From an uncultured Lachnospiraceae bacterium (GTDB lineage Bacteria > Bacillota_A > Clostridia > Lachnospirales > Lachnospiraceae): a stretch of 5,538 nt of DNA. This document shows positions 1 through 5,538 of the stretch, piece after piece. The first letter of the stretch is position 1, and each line of letters opens with the position of its first letter. A program made the translations under genes and the position numbers. The stretch covers positions 1 to 5,538 of the forward strand of contig CACXGS010000020.1 in NCBI GenBank assembly GCA_902767195.1, given 5' to 3'. A model generated the notes under the pieces. The model saw only the letters and a program-made list of their open reading frames with translations. It had not been told where the DNA came from and made no database searches.

Positions 1-542
1 AGATGGGGATTGGATTCGCTTTCCAGCAGCCGGTGAAGTTTAAGGGTATCCAGGTCCTTGATCTTCTGCGTCTGGCAGCAGGAAAGCAGATTAAGATCTC
101 TGATGCCTGTGAATATCTTGCATCCGTTGGCCTTTGTGCCAGGGATTACATTAATCGTGAAGTAAATGACAGCCTCTCCGGCGGAGAGCTCAAGAGGATC
201 GAGATCGCTACTCTGTTGGCCAAGTCCTCCGTTCTCTCTATATTTGATGAGCCGGAAGCAGGAATCGACCTGTGGAGTTTCCAGAACCTGATTGAAGTCT
301 TCCAGAATATGAGAGCGAATATTAAGGATAGTTCTATTCTGATCATTTCCCATCAGGAGCGGATCCTGAATATTGCGGATGAAGTTATCGTTCTTAAAGA
401 AGGTCAACTGGAGCAGCAGGGTAATAAAGACGATATTCTTCCGGGCCTGATTGGAACCACATCCGCTGTGGCTGCCTGCAGAAAGAGTGGCGTACAGAGA
501 GAACATGAGCTAGAGGAGGAAGACACAGATGTTACAGCTTGA
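1..542 (+). CDS. sufC: SufC-like ABC ATPase of a minimal Fe-S cluster assembly system (5' end outside window)
   Basis: Soluble ABC-type ATPase that would power Fe-S cluster assembly on its SufB-like partner in the cytoplasm. The visible part is 179 codons, read from base 3. It shows the Q-loop (FAFQQPV, residues 5-11), the ABC signature LSGGE (58-62), Walker B with catalytic Glu (LSIFDEPEAG, 78-87, E83), the D-loop (GIDL) and the H-loop His (ISHQ, H117). Walker A is absent because it lies upstream of the window. SufC proteins are about 250 residues, so roughly 70-80 residues are missing and the ATG at base 3 is internal. The FAFQQPV segment resembles the SufC Q-loop (FQYPVEIPG type) more than that of transporter ATPases, and no permease follows. 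The 3' end overlaps the next gene by 14 bases, which suggests translational coupling. The family call is firm; the assignment to the minimal SmsC type rests on context. Confidence 0.88.
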   Translation, partial: MGIGFAFQQPVKFKGIQVLDLLRLAAGKQIKISDACEYLASVGLCARDYINREVNDSLSGGELKRIEIATLLAKSSVLSIFDEPEAGIDLWSFQNLIEVFQNMRANIKDSSILIISHQERILNIADEVIVLKEGQLEQQGNKDDILPGLIGTTSAVAACRKSGVQREHELEEEDTDVTA

Positions 543-1455
543 CGAAATACAGATGAGATTACTGCGGGAAGTTGCCGATCTTCACAAAGTTCCCGAAGGG
601 GCCTTTAATATCCGCTCCAACAGTCAGGCGGCAGGAAGAGCTTCCACCGCCAATATCGAGATTACACCCAAGGAGAATGTGGCTGGGATCGATATCCGGA
701 TCAAGCCCGGTACAAAGAACGAGAGTGTTCATATCCCTGTGGTCATGACCAAGAGCGGACTGAAAGAACTTGTATACAATGATTTCTATATCGGAGAAGA
801 CTCTGATGTGACCATAGTTGCCGGCTGTGGGATTGACAATTGCGGCCCTAAGGATTCAGAACATGACGGAGTTCACCGTTTCTTTGTGGGAAAGAATGCA
901 AAGATGCGTTATATAGAGAAACACTATGGTTCCGGAGACGGCAGCGGAAAGCGCATCCTGAACCCGGAAACAGAAGTTTACATGGAAGAGGGAAGCCAGG
1001 CAGAACTGGAGATGGTCCAGATCAAAGGCGTGGACGATACTGAGCGCACTACTATTGCAGAGCTTGAAGCAGATGCCAAGCTGGTGGTAAGAGAGAGGCT
1101 GATGACCCATGGGGTCCAGCGCGCCATCAGTAAATATGTGGTGAATCTGAACGGAAAAGGCGCCAGCGCTGATGTGGTATCAAGGTCTGTGGCAAGAGAT
1201 GATTCCTACCAGCTCTTTGACGCTAAGATTGCCGGCAATGCGGAATGTTACGGACATACAGAATGTGATTCCATCATCATGGATCGCGGTAAAGTGCTGG
1301 CTGTTCCCGGGCTGGAAGCCAACAATGTTGACGCTGCCCTGGTTCATGAGGCAGCCATCGGAAAGATTGCCGGCGACCAGATCATCAAGTTGATGACCCT
1401 GGGCCTGACGGAAGCGGAAGCCGAAGAGCAGATTATTAACGGCTTCCTGAAATAA
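529..1455 (+). CDS. sufB: SufB/SufD-family Fe-S cluster scaffold protein (minimal SufB, SmsB-like)
   Basis: Scaffold subunit that pairs with the SufC-like ATPase and on which Fe-S clusters are likely built. The 308-residue protein is much shorter than classical SufB (about 465-495) and consists mostly of the beta-helix core. The C-terminal part from about residue 225 follows the SufB/SufD pattern: ECDSIIM (C246) matches the SufB segment carrying the essential E. coli Cys405, and VHEAAIGKI (H273, E274) matches the SufB His-Glu pair. The ending, DQIIKLMTLGLTEAEAEE then INGF, is the usual family tail. VAGCGIDNC (C100, C105) followed by H112 lies where SufB has its EGC-to-LH segment (alignment from memory). 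The start at 529 has a strong RBS (AGGAGGA, 514-520) eight bases upstream. Keeping the Cys makes it SufB-like rather than SufD-like. Databases may label it SufD family. No cysteine desulfurase or SufU gene follows. Confidence 0.87.
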   Translation: MLQLDEIQMRLLREVADLHKVPEGAFNIRSNSQAAGRASTANIEITPKENVAGIDIRIKPGTKNESVHIPVVMTKSGLKELVYNDFYIGEDSDVTIVAGCGIDNCGPKDSEHDGVHRFFVGKNAKMRYIEKHYGSGDGSGKRILNPETEVYMEEGSQAELEMVQIKGVDDTERTTIAELEADAKLVVRERLMTHGVQRAISKYVVNLNGKGASADVVSRSVARDDSYQLFDAKIAGNAECYGHTECDSIIMDRGKVLAVPGLEANNVDAALVHEAAIGKIAGDQIIKLMTLGLTEAEAEEQIINGFLK

Positions 1456-1469
1456 GCAGGATTAAACAG

Positions 1470-1751
1470 ATGAGAGTACTGTATATGATTCTGGCCGTGA
1501 TTTTCTATGTACTGGGTCTGATCGGACTGGCATTGCCGGTAATCCCTCAGATTCCCTTTCTTCTGGCCGGCACATTTTTCCTGGCCATGTCCTCGGAGAA
1601 ATGCAAGAGGTGGATTCTCAGTCACAGCCTGTATCATAAACATATCAGACCTTATGTAGAACGATATCCGAAGATATCCGATCTTCTCCATACGGAGGTT
1701 TGCGAGAAGGAAGAACCGGATGATCATAGGGAGGAGAATCAAGATGATTAA
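1470..1751 (+). CDS. Small DUF454 (YbaN-like) inner membrane protein, short form
   Basis: Predicted membrane protein of unknown function, 93 residues. The N-terminal half is a hydrophobic hairpin (about residues 3-20 and 28-41) around the DUF454 signature, here LPVIPQIPFLLAG (22-34; the family usually has LPxLPTTPFLLL). After it come a Ser-Ser pair and the amphipathic segment RWILSHSLYHKHIRPYVER (47-65), also typical of the family. YbaN-type proteins are usually about 115-130 residues with a second pair of membrane segments. Here that part is missing and replaced by a hydrophilic, strongly acidic tail (EVCEKEEPDDHREENQDD, 76-93). The gene starts 14 bases after the scaffold gene, with only a weak RBS (GCAGG, 1456-1460), and overlaps the protease gene by 8 bases, so it is probably cotranscribed with both. 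The family call is fairly sure; the function is unknown. Confidence 0.75.
   Translation: MRVLYMILAVIFYVLGLIGLALPVIPQIPFLLAGTFFLAMSSEKCKRWILSHSLYHKHIRPYVERYPKISDLLHTEVCEKEEPDDHREENQDD
1728..1736 (+). promoter_or_regulatory. Ribosome binding site deciding the protease start
   Basis: AGGGAGGAG lies seven bases before the ATG at 1744. It supports that start over the in-frame ATG at 1720, which has only a weaker purine run (GAAGGAAG) before it. The site sits inside the end of the DUF454 gene. Confidence 0.75.
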
Positions 1752-2565
1752 AAGATGGTTCATTCTATTCATATGTGCCTTGTTCCTGGTGACCGGGACA
1801 CCTGTAACAGCCCAGGCAGCCACTCCCATCGTCAGGGAAACCGACCCCAGTGCGCCTGTCTATAACTGCTATTTCCATTACGACGGTAAGATATATGTCT
1901 ATACCACATCCAAATACCGCAAGGAAGTGAAACGGGCCATCCGGCTCCTGAATAAAAGGTTTGATGTCTTCCGCTATACGAAAGATAAAACAAAGAGGGA
2001 CGTCCTGATCAAAGACAAGTCTTCTTTCACCGGACAAAGTATGCCGAAGAACCAGCATGTACTGGCTTTGACTACCCATTATAACGCCACCATCATTCTC
2101 TATAAGAAAATGTTTAAAAGGATGGGGTCGGGAGCAAGAATTCTGACCATTGCCCATGAGCTGGGCCATGCCGCCGGCCTTGCCCATGCCTCATCGAGAA
2201 AGAGTCTGATGTACCCTTACATGAACCAGCTGAAGGCGAAAGGCCTCTCCTCCGCAGATGTACGGGCTTTAAGAAAAGCCAGGAAATATGCCAAAGAGGA
2301 AATCAAGGGTCGAAGGAAACCGGTATTAGATTTTTTCCTGGCAGCGGAAAAAGCCGGAAAGGCCATCGGATTCCACATGCCTTCCCAGGGAAAAGGAATG
2401 GTTATCCTGACGTTTCCAAAACGGGGGATCAGGTATTCCTCTTCCAATCGAAACGTATTGGAAACCTATCAGAATGGTCTGCTCCTGATTAAAAAGCAGG
2501 GGAGCGTGACACTAAAAGTGAATAACAGGGGAACGATACACCGATTTAAGATCCATGTGAGGTAA
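1744..2565 (+). CDS. Secreted metzincin-like zinc metalloprotease with C-terminal Ig-like (Big_2-type) domain
   Basis: Predicted exported zinc endopeptidase of 273 residues. Residues 1-25 form a signal peptide: basic start MIKRW, hydrophobic core, and an AQA site giving likely cleavage after A25. The catalytic motif HELGHAAGLAH (H138, E139, H142, H148) is the long metzincin zinc motif, followed by SLMYPYM with a candidate Met-turn at M156 and a matrixin-like helix LSSADVRALRKARK. Upstream, a helix (about 57-72) and the strand RDVLIKD fit the start of a matrixin-type domain. Residues from about 216 resemble a bacterial Ig-like domain: YSSSN, NGLLLIKKQGSVTLKV, then a final strand. No cysteine-switch propeptide, LPXTG anchor or late membrane segment is seen. 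An alternative in-frame ATG at 1720 would add eight residues, but the better RBS favours 1744. The gene overlaps the DUF454 gene by 8 bases and is the last of its operon. Substrate unknown. Confidence 0.8.
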   Translation: MIKRWFILFICALFLVTGTPVTAQAATPIVRETDPSAPVYNCYFHYDGKIYVYTTSKYRKEVKRAIRLLNKRFDVFRYTKDKTKRDVLIKDKSSFTGQSMPKNQHVLALTTHYNATIILYKKMFKRMGSGARILTIAHELGHAAGLAHASSRKSLMYPYMNQLKAKGLSSADVRALRKARKYAKEEIKGRRKPVLDFFLAAEKAGKAIGFHMPSQGKGMVILTFPKRGIRYSSSNRNVLETYQNGLLLIKKQGSVTLKVNNRGTIHRFKIHVR

Positions 2566-2598
2566 TGACCCATGCCTCAGTGATATCGACCGTAAACT

Positions 2599-2641
2599 CC
2601 GGGACAGACAGGGTGGAATACCTTGCTGGCCCGGTTTTTTT
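2599..2641 (+). terminator. Intrinsic terminator after the protease gene
   Basis: CCGGG (2599-2603) pairs with CCCGG (2630-2634). Inside, CAG (2605-2607) pairs with CTG (2626-2628) and CAGGGT (2609-2614) pairs with ACCTTG (2620-2625, one G-T wobble), leaving a five-base loop. A run of seven T follows directly (2635-2641). It begins 33 bases after the protease stop codon and should end the left operon and insulate clpB. Confidence 0.85.
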
Positions 2642-2662
2642 CGGTAAAAATGAGTAAACGTA

Positions 2663-2689
2663 TTAGCACTCACCTCTTGACAGTGCTAA
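2663..2689 (+). promoter_or_regulatory. CIRCE element (HrcA operator)
   Basis: TTAGCACTC (2663-2671), a 9-base spacer, then CAGTGCTAA (2681-2689). The consensus is TTAGCACTC-N9-GAGTGCTAA, so only the innermost base of the right arm differs. HrcA binds this element and represses class I heat-shock genes in Firmicutes. It lies 70 bases before clpB and overlaps its -35 box. Confidence 0.95.
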
Positions 2690-2705
2690 TAATCTGTGAT
2701 ATATA
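2677..2705 (+). promoter_or_regulatory. Sigma-A-type promoter of clpB
   Basis: A perfect -35 box TTGACA (2677-2682) is separated by 17 bases from TATATA (2700-2705). TG at 2697-2698, one base before the -10 box, makes an extended -10. Transcription should start near 2711-2713, giving a leader of about 48 bases. The -35 box is made of the CIRCE spacer plus the first two bases of its right arm, so bound HrcA should block RNA polymerase. Confidence 0.85.
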
Positions 2706-2730
2706 TGTGTTATACAAAAAATATAACACA
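2706..2730 (+). repeat. Perfect 9-bp inverted repeat at the predicted clpB transcription start
   Basis: TGTGTTATA (2706-2714) and TATAACACA (2722-2730) are exact inverse complements around a seven-base A-rich centre. The repeat begins right after the -10 box and covers the predicted start site. It may be the operator of a second regulator, or a stem-loop at the 5' end of the mRNA if transcription starts a few bases earlier. It matches neither CIRCE nor the CtsR repeat GGTCAAA. Confidence 0.65.
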
Positions 2731-2746
2731 GGCATTTGCCCTGATG

Positions 2747-2754
2747 AGGAGGTG
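2747..2754 (+). promoter_or_regulatory. Strong ribosome binding site of clpB
   Basis: AGGAGGTG is a near-complete anti-16S match; its AGGAGG core ends seven bases before the ATG at 2760. It fixes the clpB start, which also gives the usual ClpB beginning [15 protein letters not shown]. Confidence 0.9.
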
Positions 2755-2759
2755 TCCCT

Positions 2760-5345
2760 ATGAACATCAATAAATTCACACAGAAATCAATGGAAGCAGT
2801 ACAGCGCTGCGAGAAGCTTGCCTATGAATACGGCAACCAGGAGATTGACCAGGAACATTTTCTTTACAGCTTACTGACGATAGAAGACAGTCTGATCGGG
2901 AAGCTGATCGAGAAGATGGAGATCAATCGGGATTCCTTTGTAAAGGAAGTACAGCGCCTTCTGGATAAGAAGACCAAAGTATCCGGAGGACAGGTATATA
3001 TCAGCAAATCTTTAAATGAAGTCCTGATCAGCGCAGAGGATGAAGCCAAAAGCATGGGGGATGAGTATGTTTCGGTAGAGCATCTTTTCCTTTCCCTTTT
3101 GCGTCACCCTAACAAGGAGATCAAGAAGCTCCTTCAGGCCTTTGGCATTACCAGAGAGCGATTCCTTCAGGCCCTGTCCACTGTGAGAGGAAATCAGAAA
3201 GTAGTCAGCGACAATCCCGAGGCCACCTATGAGACCCTGGAAAAATACGGCTATGATCTGGTGGAGAGAGCCAGACAGCAGAAGCTGGATCCCGTCATCG
3301 GAAGAGACGCAGAGATAAGAAATGTAGTCCGGATCCTTTCCAGAAAGACGAAGAATAACCCGGTGCTGATTGGTGAACCGGGCGTAGGAAAAACGGCAGT
3401 TGTCGAAGGTCTTGCCCAGCGAATCGTTAAGGGAGATGTCCCGGATTCTCTGAAAGATAAGAGACTCTTCGCGCTGGATATGGGATCTCTTGTAGCCGGT
3501 GCCAAATATCGTGGTGAATTTGAGGAAAGACTGAAAGCCGTGCTTGAGGAGATCAAGGCAAGCGAAGGACAGATTCTTATGTTCATCGATGAGCTTCATA
3601 CGATCGTGGGAGCCGGCAAATCAGAAGGCGCCATGGACGCCGGCAATCTGTTAAAGCCCATGCTTGCCCGTGGTGAGCTCCACTGTATTGGTGCTACAAC
3701 ACTGAACGAATACAGACAATACATTGAGAAAGATGCTGCCCTGGAAAGACGTTTCCAGCCGGTCATGGTGGATGAGCCCACCGTGGAAGATACCGTATCC
3801 ATCCTTCGTGGATTAAAAGACCGCTACGAGGTTTTCCACGGAGTTAAGATATCGGACAGTGCGCTGGTTAGTGCGGCAGTCCTTTCCAACCGTTATATTT
3901 CAGACCGTTATCTTCCGGATAAAGCCATCGACCTGGTTGACGAGGCCTGTGCCATGATCAAGACAGAACTCGATTCCCTGCCTGCCGAACTGGATGAAGT
4001 CCAGAGAAAGATCATGCAGCTGGAGATTGAGGAAGCTGCCTTGAAGAAGGAAACCGACCGTTTAAGCCAGGAGAGACTGGAACATTTGCAGGGAGAGCTG
4101 GCCGAGCTGCGAGAAGATTATCAGCTGAAGAAAGCAAGCTGGGACCAGGAGAAATCTGCAGTAGAACGGGTATCGAAGCTGAAAGAAGAGATTGAAGCCA
4201 CCAATAATGAGATTGCCATCGCTCAGAGAAATTATGACCTTAACAGAGCGGCGGAACTTCAGTACGGAATCCTGCCACAGCTGACCAAAGAGCTGGCCCA
4301 GGCAGAAGAAATTGCCAAAAACCGGGAAGAGTCCATGGTTCATGAGGCTGTCACAGATGAGGAGATTGCCAAGATCATCAGCCGCTGGACGGGAATTCCC
4401 GTATCGAAATTAACAGAAAGCGAAAGAAACAAGACACTCAACCTGGACAAGCAGCTCCACAAGAGAGTAATCGGCCAGGACGAGGGCGTTGAGAAAGTAA
4501 CAGAAGCCATCATCCGATCCCGGGCAGGTATCAAAGACCCCACAAAGCCCATCGGCTCCTTTATGTTCCTTGGACCAACCGGTGTGGGAAAGACAGAGCT
4601 TGCCAAAGCTCTTGCCGAGAGCTTATTTGATGATGAATCCAATATCGTTCGTATTGATATGAGCGAATACATGGAGAAGTTCTCTGTATCCCGACTGATC
4701 GGAGCTCCTCCCGGATATGTAGGATACGAAGAGGGTGGACAGCTTACAGAAGCCGTCCGCAGAAAACCCTATTCCGTCGTCCTCTTTGATGAGATTGAGA
4801 AAGCTCATCCCGATGTATTCAATGTCCTGCTTCAGGTGCTCGATGATGGACGAATCACTGATTCCCAGGGAAGAACCGTTGACTTTAAAAACACCATTTT
4901 GATCATGACTTCCAATATCGGATCCCAGTATCTTCTGGATGGAATAGAAGCAGACGGAAACATTAAAGAGTCGGCAGAGAAGATGGTTATGAATGACCTG
5001 AGGGCACATTTCAGACCCGAATTCCTGAACCGTCTCGATGAGATCATTCTCTTTAAGCCCCTGACAAAAGATAACATCGGAAACATCATTGATCTGATGC
5101 TAGCCGACGTAAACAAACGACTGGAAGACAAGGAAATCTCAGTAAGCGTCACCGATGCAGCAAAAGATTATATCATTGCCAACGGATATGAGCCGGTATA
5201 CGGCGCGAGACCGCTGAAGAGATTCCTGACCAAACATGTGGAGACACTGGCCGCCAAATTAATTCTGGAGGGACGTGTCAATGAGCAGGATGTGATTGTG
5301 ATCGACTACGACGGAGAGAAGCTGGTAGCCGACACCAAAAAATAG
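2760..5345 (+). CDS. clpB: ATP-dependent protein disaggregase ClpB
   Basis: Cytoplasmic hexameric AAA+ chaperone that threads proteins out of aggregates together with DnaK/DnaJ/GrpE. It is 861 residues, the normal ClpB length. Order: Clp N domain (about 1-145, two repeats); NBD1 with Walker A GEPGVGKT (205-212, K211), pore-loop KYRG (Y250), Walker B D277-E278 and arginine fingers R330/R331; coiled-coil middle domain (about 405-525, including Y502); NBD2 with Walker A GPTGVGKT (605-612, K611), pore-loop GYVGY (Y653), Walker B D677-E678, sensor-1 N719 and sensor-2 GARP (R817). The long middle domain and the lack of an IGF/LGF ClpP-docking loop separate it from ClpA, ClpC and ClpE. All catalytic residues are intact. 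It has its own CIRCE-controlled promoter after a terminator and no gene follows within the window, so it is probably monocistronic. No good internal start for a short ClpB form was seen. Confidence 0.98.
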   Translation: MNINKFTQKSMEAVQRCEKLAYEYGNQEIDQEHFLYSLLTIEDSLIGKLIEKMEINRDSFVKEVQRLLDKKTKVSGGQVYISKSLNEVLISAEDEAKSMGDEYVSVEHLFLSLLRHPNKEIKKLLQAFGITRERFLQALSTVRGNQKVVSDNPEATYETLEKYGYDLVERARQQKLDPVIGRDAEIRNVVRILSRKTKNNPVLIGEPGVGKTAVVEGLAQRIVKGDVPDSLKDKRLFALDMGSLVAGAKYRGEFEERLKAVLEEIKASEGQILMFIDELHTIVGAGKSEGAMDAGNLLKPMLARGELHCIGATTLNEYRQYIEKDAALERRFQPVMVDEPTVEDTVSILRGLKDRYEVFHGVKISDSALVSAAVLSNRYISDRYLPDKAIDLVDEACAMIKTELDSLPAELDEVQRKIMQLEIEEAALKKETDRLSQERLEHLQGELAELREDYQLKKASWDQEKSAVERVSKLKEEIEATNNEIAIAQRNYDLNRAAELQYGILPQLTKELAQAEEIAKNREESMVHEAVTDEEIAKIISRWTGIPVSKLTESERNKTLNLDKQLHKRVIGQDEGVEKVTEAIIRSRAGIKDPTKPIGSFMFLGPTGVGKTELAKALAESLFDDESNIVRIDMSEYMEKFSVSRLIGAPPGYVGYEEGGQLTEAVRRKPYSVVLFDEIEKAHPDVFNVLLQVLDDGRITDSQGRTVDFKNTILIMTSNIGSQYLLDGIEADGNIKESAEKMVMNDLRAHFRPEFLNRLDEIILFKPLTKDNIGNIIDLMLADVNKRLEDKEISVSVTDAAKDYIIANGYEPVYGARPLKRFLTKHVETLAAKLILEGRVNEQDVIVIDYDGEKLVADTKK

Positions 5346-5374
5346 TCACTGAAAATGGAATAGCGAATGGAACC

Positions 5375-5390
5375 GGGTTTCTTATAACCC
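5375..5390 (+). other. Small hairpin just after clpB
   Basis: GGGTT (5375-5379) pairs with AACCC (5386-5390) around a six-base loop, 30 bases after the clpB stop. No T-run follows, so it is not a standard terminator. It is short and could be chance. Confidence 0.3.
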
Positions 5391-5416
5391 CAATCGACAG
5401 CAACCGGATTTCGTAA

Positions 5417-5460
5417 GCAGAGGCTTTGCAGGAACAGAGGTGAGATCCTCTGCCGCAAAG
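5417..5460 (+). other. Bulged hairpin with an alternative pairing, clpB trailer
   Basis: CTTTGC (5424-5429) pairs with GCAAAG (5455-5460); inside, GG (5431-5432) pairs with CC (5453-5454) and CAGAGG (5435-5440) with CCTCTG (5447-5452), loop TGAGAT. In a competing fold, GCAGAGG (5417-5423) pairs with CCTCTGC (5447-5453). It reads like structured RNA or DNA, but I cannot match it to a known family. Confidence 0.45.
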
Positions 5461-5464
5461 ACTT

Positions 5465-5509
5465 GGCGGCTGAGGTAAGAACAAATCGTTCGTGAATACC
5501 TCAGCCGCC
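5465..5509 (+). other. Perfect 13-bp hairpin, candidate clpB 3' structure
   Basis: GGCGGCTGAGGTA (5465-5477) and TACCTCAGCCGCC (5497-5509) are exact inverse complements. The 19-base interior can form a further GAAC/GTTC stem (5479-5482 with 5488-5491). The following bases (TTAGTCGTCGC) are not T-rich, so it lacks the mark of an intrinsic terminator on the + strand, and the other strand has only a weak TCTTTG. It may still stop or protect the clpB transcript, or belong to a structured RNA running past the window. No gene is supported in 5346-5538. Confidence 0.5.
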
Positions 5510-5538
5510 TTAGTCGTCGCAGGCAGATAGCTCACCGG

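Noticed and set aside
3..5. ATG at base 3 as the true start of the SufC-like gene.
   Set aside because: The Q-loop appears at residue 8 and Walker A is absent, so the gene must begin before the window.
1344..1829. Minus-strand open frame of 161 codons across the scaffold, DUF454 and protease genes.
   Set aside because: All three + strand genes are well supported by family motifs, start sites and spacing; the reverse frame has none.
2609..2622. CAGGGTGGAATACC resembles the T-box motif AGGGTGGNACCGCG.
   Set aside because: The ACCGCG part is not matched, there is no room for a Stem I after the protease gene, and the bases form the loop end of a good terminator before a heat-shock gene.
3183..3185. 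GTG at residue 142 of ClpB as an internal start for a short form lacking the N domain.
   Set aside because: No convincing RBS precedes it; only a weak CAGG about 14 bases upstream.
3012..3599. Long open frame on the minus strand inside clpB (195 codons), with similar shorter ones across the window.
   Set aside because: It lies wholly opposite a canonical ClpB domain, has no RBS of note and shows no recognisable protein features; it is a codon-bias shadow.
5366..5377. AATGGAACCGGG also resembles part of a T-box.
   Set aside because: It lies about 20 bases after the clpB stop with no leader structure before it and lacks the full motif.
5278..5535. Minus-strand open frame of 85 codons over the clpB end and trailer.
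   Set aside because: It overlaps the ClpB C-terminus, runs through the hairpins, and its product has no recognised motif.

Overview
The window looks like a stretch of chromosome from a Gram-positive anaerobe of the class Clostridia, most likely Lachnospiraceae-like. This is inferred from strong AGGAGG-type ribosome binding sites, moderate base composition, the sequence style of ClpB, a CIRCE heat-shock operator, and a short SufC/SufB-type pair without the usual SUF partners. All genes read on the + strand. No CRISPR array, tRNA, rRNA or insertion sequence was recognised.

Left block (1-2641): four closely packed genes that probably form one transcription unit ending at an intrinsic terminator at about 2599-2641. 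The first is the 3' part of a SufC-like ABC ATPase, cut by the window edge. It overlaps by 14 bases a 308-residue SufB/SufD-family scaffold that keeps the SufB-type Cys and His-Glu residues. Together they look like a minimal SufBC (SMS, SmsC/SmsB-type) iron-sulfur cluster assembly pair; no SufS, SufU or SufD gene follows. Next come a small DUF454 (YbaN-like) membrane protein lacking the usual second half, and, overlapping it by 8 bases, a secreted metzincin-like zinc protease with a C-terminal Ig-like (Big_2-type) domain.

Intergenic control region (2642-2759): a near-perfect CIRCE element (HrcA operator) whose spacer and right arm contain the -35 box of a good sigma-A promoter. An extended -10 and a perfect 9-bp inverted repeat at the predicted transcription start follow. 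The inverted repeat is not explained by CIRCE and is the best candidate here for an undescribed regulatory site.

Right block (2760-5345): a complete, canonical ClpB disaggregase (861 residues) with all ATPase motifs, pore tyrosines and the coiled-coil middle domain. It appears to be transcribed alone under HrcA control. The last 193 bases (5346-5538) have no convincing gene but hold several hairpins, two of them alternatives to each other, and a 13-bp perfect hairpin without a T-run. Their role is unknown.

I see no clear multi-gene system of a new kind. The most interesting points are the minimal Fe-S assembly pair, the layered clpB promoter and the structured clpB trailer.
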